A stretch of DNA of 64,000 nt from Porphyra umbilicalis (taxonomy: Eukaryota > Rhodophyta > Bangiophyceae > Bangiales > Bangiaceae), in contig KV918947.1 of assembly GCA_002049455.2 (NCBI GenBank), positions 87,177 through 151,176 on the forward strand, written 5' to 3'. The stretch's first letter is position 1; every line of letters begins with the position of its first letter. The notes beneath the pieces were generated by a model, which did not search any database, had not been told where the DNA came from, and saw nothing but the letters and a program-made list of their open reading frames with translations. Made by a program: the position numbers and the translations under genes. This document shows, one piece after another, positions 11,530-21,120 of this stretch.

Positions 11530-11606
11530 CCGCCTCCCCCCGCCTCCCTCATCCCCCCCCCCCGCCTCCCTCATCCCCCAACCCCCGCCTCCCTTATCCC
11601 CCCCCC
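11530..11606 (+). repeat. C-rich microsatellite, unit about CCCCCGCCTCCCTCAT
   Basis: Three to four imperfect copies of a CCCGCCTCCCTCAT-type unit occur with variable C-run length. They lie immediately 3' of the copia relic. Confidence 0.7.
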
Positions 11607-11770
11607 ACAGCACCTCGTGCCCCGCAAACCACCTCCCTCGCCAGCAACACCGTCACCGTCACATGCCGATAGGAAATGTGCCCTCGTTCCGTTTCTCCCT
11701 TCGACAACATGGCAACATATATTGATATCCACAGTGTCGGAGTTCATTGTACCACTTGGGAACATGCGCC

Positions 11771-12082
11771 AGTGCGGGGACCACCGCACTTGATAGCACT
11801 TGATATGATGATTCACAGCTGATCTGCGATCGAGTAATCTGTTATCTCAAGTCTGTTAGAATTTGTATGCCTACCCCCCCAGGAACACCTCGTGAAGAAC
11901 AGGGCACAAGTCTTGCCACGCCCTTCGGTGGCTCATTGCACCATTTATGATTCAAATCCGCGATCGAGCGTCATGAGCCCCTCGGGTGGTTGTCGTTTTG
12001 CAACAGATTGTCCAATCAGATGTAAATTAACACGTGGGCTACAAAGTGCTCCACCCCGCTTTACAAGCGCACAAAGACTGTA
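11771..12082 (+). mobile_element. MITE, copy A of a TA-flanked family
   Basis: About 310 bp align, in opposite orientation, with 19123-19438, sharing blocks such as GATCTGCGATCGAGTAATC, AGGAACACCTCGTGAAG and CTCCACCC-type ends. The right end GTGCGC-ACAAAGACTGTA mirrors the TACAGTCATTG terminus of copy B. The left terminus is degenerate and may begin near 11731. It has no coding capacity. It is probably a non-autonomous Tc1/mariner-type element. Confidence 0.65.
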
Positions 12083-14139
12083 TCCGTCGCCAGAAGATCG
12101 GTCCCCCCTCGGTCCACAGCTAGGATGCACGTCAACTACCAGTCCACACAGAGGGGCACTGAAGCACGGCAGAAGGCCGATTGGTACCGAGGAGGGGGTG
12201 CCCTGAAGCACGGCAGAAGGCAGGTACAGTCTTTCTCCATTCCTGTGCACCCCTTTTGTCGATCGTCCCGGGAGAACCAGGACGAGGAACCCAGCCCAAT
12301 TGCGTGCATCCGACGCCAGATCTCAGTTTGATCGACAAGAATCGAAGGGTCGATTGCTGTTTCCCGAGTTGAGATGCAATGATCGCAGGAGTTTCCCTGT
12401 AGTTGACTCCACACATGCGAAGAGTTTTGCGATTGGGCTGTTCCAATTGTCCACCCTTCGCGTCACAAGGTGCACGACTTCGCCATGTTCGTGAGGTCTT
12501 GGCCATAACAGCCAGAGCAGTGGCATGACGTCGCTACACATTCCCTCCCTTCAGCTTGAGTACGACGCGCCCACAAGCGTGAGGCGGCGATGCCACCCCC
12601 CCCCTCCCCCCTCTGTAGACGCTTTCTACATCGGTTGTGGCGTTTGGTAGGCCGCGACTGAGGAAATCTTCCACGCCGCATTCCTTTTTCCACCTCGAAC
12701 GCCCGTGCACGTACGCCACCACCCCACACCCTCCTTTCACGCCTCCGATAAGTTTTCTTGCATAGCTTTAGGGCTCTCTGGAACATCCTGATAGGACCCA
12801 CCTGTGGAAACTCTTGCATTTACCCCGTGCCAGCGAGTAGAAGAGCACCCCAAACCACCCGGAGCACCATCTTTCGAGAAGTCAACCGGAACAACAGAAA
12901 CATCAAGCAAATATTGTAATCCCGAGACGACACGGGGTGATACAACTGCTCGCAATGGAGCAGCAGGAGGGATGAGGAGGTATGGGGGGAGGAGGTAGCG
13001 AGCGAATAGGTCAGGATCGGACGTGGATCAGCAGGAGGGGGCGAGGGGTGCTGGCGTGGGGGTGGTGGGGGGATCAGCGGGGGATCGGAGGTGAAACAAG
13101 GGGGGGGGTGAAAGGAAAAAGAGGTGGGGGGCGGGGCGGAGATCGGCGGGGGATTGGGGTAGATCGGCGGGGCGGGGGCGGGGCGTGGACGGCAGGCGCG
13201 ACGACGATGGTGGATGCAGCGACGACGGCGGCTTGCGCGACGGCAGCGCGCTGTTTTTGAACGCATCCCTTCGACTTGTCGTGGTTCTCACTTTCAATTG
13301 CAAACTCCGAGGCACTGAGGACGATCGTCGTCGTGGGCCACGCTTGTCGGTCGACCTGCATCCGTTGCTATCCACCCCTGGATAAGAAAGGAACCTACAG
13401 GAATGGAGAAAGACTGTATGGTGCATGTCCCAACAAATGAGACATCGCGGTTTTTTCTTTTTTTCTCGGTCCACTGGCCTTCTGCAGCGGTCCGATGATG
13501 TAATGTGACCCACTCGGACCCTCTGCGTTGCCAGAACGGCCCCTGACACTGTTAGCAGAGGCGGTACATCCTCTCGTGCCATGGGGGGAAGTATCATTCA
13601 TTGCAGCTTCGACAGGTGACGATCACGCCCCCCAATCAAATGCACGGATATTAGGGCAGGCATGTGCTGACAGTTTGTGCACGAAGAAAAGGGCACCACC
13701 TTACCAATAAAAACGTGAAAAATACCGCCATGTCGCCCCCTGTGAAGAAAACACGATTTGGGACACCTCTCATCGAAGCTCCAGTTAGCACATGAGCTTA
13801 GGCGTTGGAAACCTGTAACCCCAAGAACCTGAAAAAGACTGGCTCCAAGTTTGGAGATAGCTGAGAGGTCCACAGAACAGGGCCCACAGGCAGTTACTAA
13901 GGAGTTGTCAGGCAAGAACGTCTCGGGAGAGGCTCTTTCCATGGAGGCTAGTTGAGAATTTTCTCGTACCCCACCCCGCCTGCCACCGTGCAGTGATGTG
14001 TCAGTCTTCCAGAAAACGCGCCTGTCTGATTTTTGGGACACGCACCATATACGTTACAGCTTGATCTTACGCGCCAAATCCTTCTTCACGAGCTGTGACG
14101 AAGGGGGAGCATTTCCTTGATCGTCAGTAACCTGGTGCC
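12083..14139. other. Intergenic, no supportable gene; contains small repeats
   Basis: The string ACTGAAGCACGGCAGAAGG and a near copy CCTGAAGCACGGCAGAAGG occur at about 12160 and 12210, a short direct duplication. From about 12955 to 13200 the plus strand is strongly G-rich and purine-biased. No domain or RNA gene was recognised. Confidence 0.45.
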
Positions 14140-14255
14140 CTCAGACGAAACCCGAACGGCCCCGGACGAACCCGAACGACACAGAGTCGTTCGGATTTCG
14201 TTCGGGTGTTCGTCCGGCGAACGAACGCCGGACGTTCCCGGGTTCTCGTCCGAAA
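14140..14255. repeat. Imperfect palindrome built from CGAACG/CGTTCG motifs
   Basis: Motifs CGAACGAC and GTCGTTCG face each other across a 5-nt loop near 14185. Flanking GGACGAAC/GTTCGTCC copies extend the symmetry outward to about 100 bp. A related motif cluster lies at 15525-15665. Both may belong to one foldback repeat family. Confidence 0.5.
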
Positions 14256-15007
14256 AAAATCACAATCCGCCCACAGCGTTCTGTCAGAAAGGTGCCTGTT
14301 CAGACCTCTGTGAGAGCCTTCAACACAGCCGGCCCGGATCGAAGCCGATTTCCATGACAGTCCCAGATCTTGACAGCGACGAACATGGCCAATCAGAGTC
14401 CCTCTAGCGGAAAGGTCACCAAGTCTCTGAGACAAGTCAAGCTTCGAGTGCCTGTACAGCTCCAAGTTCGAATGAGAAGGCGTTCCTGGAGCTTCATAAG
14501 AGCGTCCTGCCATCGTCGGCAGACAAGTTACAGTAAGTATTGGTGCAGACGTTCGGTGTTTGATTGTTCAAACATGGGGCACCCAACAGTGCCTGTCGTA
14601 CGGCCCTGCCGAGGAAAAGGAGAGGGGTGCAGGTCTGGAGTGGAAGCTACAGTACAGGAGAGGGGTGAGCTCTACGAGAGCAACCGCCACACCTCACAGA
14701 GCAGTCCTTGCCTTGGCTGACTCCTCCATGACGGTCATCCTCCCCTGGTCGACACACACGCACTCTGGTTATCGTGCTGCCGCGTGAGCCTTCCTGCATC
14801 TGGGACGGCAGCAGAAGACGAGAGGAAGGTATTATGGAGGCACACGTTTTACGACGGCGGGGAGCGGCGATGGCTGTGGATGTTGACAGCGGTGAACGCG
14901 GAGAAGGACAGCGGCGTCGGTGGAGAGGGGTGCAGCGGTGAGCGGGGGGCGGGAGGTCAGAACGGACGAGGCCTGGACGTGAGCGAGAAGAGGAAGGTGG
15001 GGAGAAG

Positions 15008-15420
15008 TGCGCGAAGTTGAGGGGTGGGGAGGGAGGGGCAAGGCGGGTCATCGCTAGGCGAGGCGGGGCAGAAGGGCGGGGAAAGACGGGGCGGGTCAAG
15101 ACGGGGCTGGGCAAGACGGGGAGGGGCAAAGCGGGGCGGGTCAAGGCGGGGCGGGTCAAGGCCGGGTGGGGCAAGGCGGGGCGGGGCAAGGCGGGGCGGG
15201 GAAATGCGGGGCTGCGCAAGGCGGGGCGGGGAAAGGCGGGGAGGGGCAAGGTGGGGAGGGGCAAGGTGGGGAGGGGCAAGGTGGGGAGGGGAAAGGTGGA
15301 GAGGGGCAAGGCGGAGAGCGAGAAGGTGGTGAGGGAGAAGATGATGAGGGAGAAGGTGGTGAGGAAGCAGGTGGTGACGGAGAATGTGGTGAGGGAGAAG
15401 GTGGTCAGGCAAGAGGACCG
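15008..15420 (+). repeat. G-rich tandem satellite, units about 15-20 bp (GGGGCAAGGCGGGGCGG)
   Basis: More than twenty degenerate units of the type GGCAAGGCGGGGCGGG run across 400 bp. They grade into GAGGGAGAAGGTGGT-type units at the 3' end. All plus-strand frames stay open because the unit lacks stop codons. There is no reason to call a protein. Confidence 0.8.
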
Positions 15421-15524
15421 GTGTCCTTAGCTTTACAGACTTAGTCATCAATAATATTAGAGAAACTATAGCAACCAAAAGAAGAACTGTCAGGATGGTG
15501 CCCAGCTGTATTTCGGGCCCCAAC

Positions 15525-15665
15525 GTCTGTCCGGACGAAAAGCCATTCGTTCGGCCGCTCGTCTGACCCGACGACTGCCGATCGCTGGGACAAACGAATG
15601 CCGATTCGTCCGGCCGATGCAATCCGAACGAGAAACGGACGAAGAAAGGCGTTCGTTCGAGGCCA
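15525..15665. repeat. Second CGTTCG/GGACGAA-rich inverted motif cluster
   Basis: Copies of CCGGACGAA, CGTTCGGCC, GATTCGTCCGGCC and CGTTCGTTCG alternate in both orientations, resembling 14140-14255. No terminal repeats or target duplications could be assigned. Confidence 0.45.
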
Positions 15666-15779
15666 CCTCCCCATGCCGTGGGGTCGTTATCGGCTCGAAT
15701 GATTGGTTCACATCGCCCGAGACAATAACTTATCGATACCAGCTGAGCCAATGTCATCGCTCTAATTCAAAATCGATTG

Positions 15780-17094
15780 GTTCTGGATGACACACGTGAC
15801 CAGTGAAGACCCACCCTGTCGAATCATTCAGGTACCAACTGGCCTATTGCACGCCTCCACGGGAAGGCATGGAATATCACCTCTTTCTCTGATGCGACTT
15901 CTCTGCACCAAGTCGATCGCACTCCACGGCACCGCCGGCCCCCCCGCTTTAAAGAAGACGCGAAGCGCAATGGGCACCTCGGAGCCTGCAACCCCAAAAT
16001 GCCGAGGCAAGGCAAGTGTCACAGAGAAGAAAAAACCACCAGACACGCCGGGACTGCCGACGCCCGACCGCCCGCCACCCGACGCGACTCGTGCCGTGCC
16101 CCGCGCCGCCGCCGCCGCCGCGCGGCGGTGCCAGCGGCCGCCACAATGGCGGTGACAGCGGCAGCGACGGCGGCGGCTCCGCCGCGGATGCAGCGACATT
16201 CATGGTGCGGGGGGGGGGGGGGGCGAGATTGAGCACCGGGCGAGTAGGGGGTGCAGAGGGCACCACCGCCACACACGGCGACGCGACGCCTGAGGGCGAG
16301 CGGCCACCGGGCGTCGCGTCACTTGACGACGAGCGCGGCACCACCGCCGCACAGGTTACCGCAGGTGCGGTGCGAGTTTTCGACGCCACCCCCCCGTGGC
16401 GCGGCCGTGGCCGCCCAGCGACGCCCAGGGGAGACAAGTTGTGCGCTGCGTCGGCGGCGTTGTCAGCGGCGGCACCCCAGGCCGCACGGTCGCCGGCCAG
16501 TGACCACCAACCGGCGGCCGCGGCAGCGGCGGCACCAGCGCCGGACGGCAGGTTTCCCGCGTCGTCACCCGCATGCCCGTGCCATCCGACGCGCCGCCGC
16601 CAGGCAGAAGCGCCGCTGTCGCCACGGATACACACGAACGGGCGCCCCCCCCCCCCCCCGCCTTCCCCCCCAAGTGGCCACCCGCCGCGGCGCCGCGCGC
16701 CGCCCTGGTATTGGCGGCGGTGTCGCCCGCGGGCGGGTGCCTCGCGCCCGTCGCAGTCGTCAGCCACAGCGGCGGGTGTGGCCAACAGCGGCCGCGTCGC
16801 CCCCGTCCGCCCCGACTCGCAGTGATCGCAACGGCGGCCACGACCCGCTGTGGTGCGCGCGTCCGTGCCGAGCGCGCGCCCACCACCAGTGGTGACACTC
16901 CCGCACGGCGCGGAGGCACGGCCAGTGCAGCCTCATGGCGGCGCGACGCGGCCGTGGCCGGCCGCCACGCCCCGCCCTGCGTACCCTGTCTGTGTGTCAC
17001 CCGACGCCGACCCGGGCGTGCGGCGGCGGCCGCGGCGGCCATCTCCCTGACCTTGAATTCACCGTCCCCATTACATTTTTTGCTCGTCTGCCTC
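15780..17094. other. GC-rich low-complexity DNA, no supportable gene
   Basis: The stretch carries GCC/CGG trinucleotide runs, a G13 run near 16208-16220 and a C12 run near 16647-16658. Long open frames exist on both strands, all Ala/Arg/Pro-rich, with no motif. I could not choose a real one. Confidence 0.45.
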
Positions 17095-18973
17095 TAGTGA
17101 GGCGTCGTCGGAAAATTGCGGATCTGGTCATAAATTTTCAATTGCCGAACAAGATACCGACCAAGAACACAAGACAGAAATAAACAAAACGGGCACCACA
17201 CGCTATACCTATTCGGACGACCCGCTAAAACCAGCAGAGCAGTTCTCCATGTGCGTCGCTATCAAACTAGACGTGGAAAACTCGTCCTTGCACTTGGGAC
17301 ACGCGCGCCAGTTGCCGCAAAGACACACCTTCCACTCCCCCCCGCCCCGGTGACGGCTGACGGCGCAAGCACGACAGGTCAGAAGCAACCGTGCCGCTGC
17401 GGCCTCCTCGACAGTCCTGACCTTGGCAGCCTTGTTCTCCATCCTTGCCATCTTGCGTGCACGGCGCTGAGCAGCCTCCTCCTCCTGCTCGGCGGTGCGC
17501 TTGCGGGCGGCAGCAAGCAGGGAGTACGGCGAGTGAAGAGCGGCCCGCTGCACTGAGACAGTGCCGCTGCTGACCCCCGCGCTGACCTTCGCCGACCTCT
17601 CTCGAGCCGCGGCAATGGGTTTGGCGGCCATCACGCGCGCCTCGTTGCGTGCGGTCTCCCCACCGGTCGCCACCCCCAGGTTGTCGTGCGCCCGGGCGAG
17701 TACCACCGGGATGTTGAGCGGCCAAAGCCCCGTCGTCTTGAACGCCTTGGTGACGACTCGGGGGGTGAAAGTGCGTCTCTCGGAGTGGTAGGCAGCCGCT
17801 AGCAGCGCATCGCGGGTGCTCTTGCCCACCATGATGGCGTCGAACACGTACGCCTCGTTTGTCCTGCGCAAAAAGCTATGAAATGCCGCAAAGGGCTCGG
17901 CGTCGAGCGGCTGCAGGAAGTGGGAGGCGTTGGCTACAAGGAAGAAGAGGTACAACTGCCGCTTCAGGGCCCGCTCAAGTGTGTCAATGCTCATATGAGC
18001 CGAGCACTGGTCGCCAAACAGGAGCAGGGGAAGCCCAGGATTGCGCACCTCCCACTCGTCGGCTACCAGGTCCATGACGCGCCCAAACAGCTCGGCGTTC
18101 AAGAAGCCGGTGTCTGTCCAACAAAAGTAGCGCGGCCACGACCGACGGGTGACCCTGGTAGCTGGTTGGAGCGTGAAGTTGACGTCTGACTGCCCGTCCT
18201 CGTCAAACTTGGCTTTCAGCACGTAAATGCTCATGAAGATAGACCCGTTGGCCGCCGCAAATGTCAGGAGGGAGGCGACAGTGCTGGTGCGTGTCGATGA
18301 AGCGTTGGCGCGCTCCTTGAAAGCGTGGATGACGCGCTAGGTGGTGAGGTTCCCGCCCTTGACTACAATCTTCGTCTCGTCGAAGTTCATCACCGACGCA
18401 GGCGTGAAGTGGTGCGTGCTGAGGAACTCCGTCAGCTCCTTGAGGAAGCCCTTGAAGTTCCCAATCATTTGCACCCCCACACGCTTGTCAGCAAGCGCTC
18501 TGCATGAGCGAGCGCGTAGGTGAAGATGGTGGCGGCGCAGGAAGCGACGCACCCACGACTCGGACACGTCCAGAGCCCAGCGGCGGCTCACCATCTCCCG
18601 AATTTGAAGCTTAGACAGCGGCAGGTTGTTTATAGAGAAGGCCTGGACCACCCCCACCACCACATCCTCTTGTTTAACGGTCAGACGGCGGTTGCCGTGG
18701 TCGGACGTAGGCTCCATAGCTCGCTAGTGGCGGGTGCTCGGGAGGCCGGCGGGGACGCACCGGTAGGGGGGGGTAGCTCAACAAACCTGGCACAAAGTCC
18801 GAGCAGACTCACCAGGAGTGCGTCCAAGTCGAAAAAATGAGTCCGTTGAGGCCACTGTTGGTGGGGGTGGGTAAGAAGCGCAGGCTACGAGGAGATACGG
18901 GAGGCGAAACCGCCACCCGAGATCGAAAATTAATGACCAGATCCGCAAATTTCCGACGTCGTCTCAGTGACTA
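17095..18973 (-). mobile_element. Pogo/Tc1-mariner-like DNA transposon with both ends
   Basis: The left end after a TA at 17095 reads GTGAGGCGTCGTCGG and continues with GCGGATCTGGTCAT. The right end, reverse-complemented from about 18971, reads CTGAGACGACGTCGG and continues with the same GCGGATCTGGTCAT block, giving terminal inverted repeats of roughly 45 bp with a few mismatches. TA dinucleotides lie at both outer edges (17095-17096 and 18972-18973), as expected for this superfamily. The element encloses one transposase reading frame on the minus strand. Size is about 1.9 kb, close to a full-length member. Confidence 0.75.
17209..18717 (-). pseudogene. Pogo-like transposase (HTH + DDE), one in-frame TAG
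   Basis: Reading begins at ATG 18717. An N-terminal helix-turn-helix/CENP-B-like DNA-binding region (about 18480-18700) is followed by a DDE-type catalytic domain. Visible acidic blocks are NFDETKIVV (first Asp), LFGDQCSAHMS (second Asp) and HFLQPLDAEPF (third). The C-terminus has a Cys/His-rich zinc-binding-like region beginning LTCRACAV. A single TAG at 18340-18342 splits the frame right after NFDETK, with the same frame continuing uninterrupted for another 377 codons to 17209. The rest is uncorrupted, so the nonsense change is recent, is read through, or is a sequencing error. It would move the surrounding element by cut-and-paste at TA sites. Confidence 0.75.
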
Positions 18974-19122
18974 GTCCACATCTGACAATCAACCCATCTC
19001 TACTACTCCCCCTCTTTCACCGTAGACGGTGCCCCACGGGGCCCCCTGCACAGCTCCACTCAGTACTCCGACGCGGCGCTTTCCCACGCATCGCCGCCGC
19101 AGCACACAAGGCGTTCCACGAC

Positions 19123-19510
19123 TACAGTCATTGTGCGCTTGTAAAGCAGGGTGGAGCACTTTGTAGCCCACGTGATAATTTACAGCTGATTGGACAATCT
19201 GTTCCGAAACGACAACCACCCGAGGTGCTGATGACGCTCGATCGTGAATTTGAATCATAAATGGTGCAATAAGACACGGAAGGGCGTGGCAAGACTTGTT
19301 CCCCGTCCTTCACGAGGTGTTCCTGGGGGGGTAGGCAGGCAAATTTTGACAGACTTGAGGCAGCGGATTACTCGATCGCAGATCAGCTTTGAATCATCAC
19401 TTCAAGTGCCATCAAGTGCGGTGGGCCCCGCACCGGAGCGATCGAGTTGCGCTCAGTTATAAAGCAGGGTACCTTATAAGCGGGACACATATAAATGCGC
19501 AATGACTGTA
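19123..19510 (-). mobile_element. MITE, copy B, with TA target duplication
   Basis: The element is bounded by TA at 19123-19124 and 19509-19510. Its termini CAGTCATTGTGCGC and, reverse-complemented from the right, CAGTCATTGCGC form terminal inverted repeats. The inner 315 bp match copy A (11771-12082) in inverted orientation. It has no ORF of note. Structure and TA flanks fit a Tc1/mariner-type non-autonomous element. Confidence 0.7.
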
Positions 19511-19785
19511 CCGCCGAGTGGTCGCGTCCGTACGGCGAGCGACGGACACCGCCGGTACGTTCGCTTCGAAGCAAACGAACAAGTCTGACCTTCTGAGATT
19601 CTACAGGAGCATTGTTATGGATTTCTTGAACACGTGTCAATTACACAAGTACACTAAAACCGCGCGGAAATCAAACTGAAGCCTGCCCTAGGTTATCAAA
19701 GAAAAAAAATCGCCCCATAGCATGGGGACCTGGCCTCGTTCGAGGGCACCAGATGTCCCACGATGCCACCAAGGGGGGTAATCGT

Positions 19786-19820
19786 AGGGTTGCCCAGAGT
19801 AGCCTGCTCTGGGCAACCCT
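19786..19820. repeat. Perfect 14-bp hairpin AGGGTTGCCCAGAG
   Basis: The arm AGGGTTGCCCAGAG (19786-19799) and its exact complement (19807-19820) flank a 7-nt loop. A partial third copy CTGGGCAACCCCTG follows near 19844. The arm resembles hAT-type termini such as the TAGGGTTGC ends of the element at 40519. Confidence 0.6.
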
Positions 19821-20100
19821 GAACATGGAAGTAGCATACGCCCTGGGCAACCCCTGAGACAGCGATCACATATATCAATTTTTTGGCAGGTCCTGATGCT
19901 CGACACTCGGCCCGATCGGGGCGAGGTCGCAAGCTCGGCGGGGTCAGCTCCGACCATTAGTGCTCGGGGGGATATCTGATTCAGGCGATAAAAGAGCCAG
20001 TCATGCCCTGGGTGCCGGCTGCCTGCATGCCGCCACCGGCGTGCCCACGAGCAGCCATGCCGCCGGCCCCACCCCATCGGCGGCCCAAGCGGCTGACTTG

Positions 20101-21120
20101 ATGGCTGCCGCCGCTCGCAGCGCGGCCGAAAGGCACGGGGACGTGTCGCCGCCGGCGGCCGTTCCGACAGCCGAACGGGCGGGGAACGCCGCCGCCGCCG
20201 CGGCCGCCGCCGCCACCACCGCTGCCGCGGGCTACCAAGCCACGCCGCGCGGCGCGCTTCCGGGGGGCGCCGCCCCGCCGGTGGGCGGGCGGGTGACGGC
20301 GGCGGCGAAGACGCCGCCGCCGCCGTCATCGACGGCGAGGCGGGGGTGGGGGTCAGCGTCCACCCCGCGGGCGGCGCCCGCACCGTGGGGGCGCCGGCCG
20401 CCCTCGCTCCTCCCTGACGTGGCAGTACACCCCGTCGCCAACCGCCTGCTGTCCCCGTGGGGCGTGGCCGCCGGGCGGCTCGGGGTGCTCGGCGCGGCCG
20501 TGGCGGCGCTCCCGCCGCCGGGCGGGGGGGAGGTGCTCGCCCTCGCCTCGTCGCATGGTCTTTACGACGTGCCGCTGACGGCGTTTCTGCTCTGCCACGC
20601 GGGCCACTGGCCGGCATTTGTGGGCGACGGGGGGGCGGCGGCGGCGGCGACGGCTGCGGTTGCCTCCGCGCTCGACCGCCTGCCGGCAGGTACGGCGGCG
20701 GCGGGGGTGCTGTCGCCGGCGGACCTACCCGCCCGCCATATGCCGCCCGCGGGCAGGGGGTGGGAGGGAAGGGTGCCCCCCGCCACCCGCCGCCAGCGCG
20801 CGTCTTCGACTTGTTGGGCGGCGGCTCCGGCGCGGTCGTCGCCACGCTGTGTGCATTCGCGCCCGGCGGGGTGCTGGTGCTCGCACCGCCCCGCGGGGGC
20901 GGTGCGCCGCCGTCTGGCAACCGAAAGCTGCCGGCGGCGCCGCTCCGCGCCAGTGGCCTGCACGTGGTAGTTATCCCCGCCGACGGCGGACAATTCGTCG
21001 CCGGCGTGGCGTCGGCCACCTTCTTGAGCGAGACCGTGCCCGTGGCCGCCGTCTGCGTGCGGCAGGTGCCGCTAGCCGCCACGCCGCCAGTGCTGGCCGC
21101 CGCCGCGGAGGGCAACGGAG
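20101..21120 (+). CDS. Hypothetical protein, unrecognised, apparently frame-disrupted
   Basis: An ATG at 20101 opens an Ala/Gly-rich frame. From about 20400 this gives non-repetitive, hydrophobic, globular-looking sequence (VLALASSHGLYDVPLTAF, TAFLLCHAGHWPAFVGD). The plausible continuation is in another frame from about 20805 (RVFDLLGGGSGAVVATL, GLHVVVIPADGGQFVAG), with alternating strand-helix character like an alpha/beta fold. The switch falls in a G/C-run region (about 20755-20780). The N-terminus could be a plastid or mitochondrial presequence. I recognise no family. It may be one gene with a miscounted run, an intron-containing gene, or chance open frames in GC-rich DNA. Neighbours give no clue. 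Confidence 0.25.

Noticed and set aside
15949-16895. Several 200-280-codon open frames on both strands
   Set aside because: They overlap in up to four frames, are Arg/Ala/Pro-rich and show no motif. Stop codons are rare at this GC content, so length alone is not evidence.
12080-19122. A single giant transposon bounded by the two inverted MITE copies
   Set aside because: Copy B has its own TA-flanked terminal repeats and the pogo-like element has separate ends, so independent insertions explain the inverted pair better.
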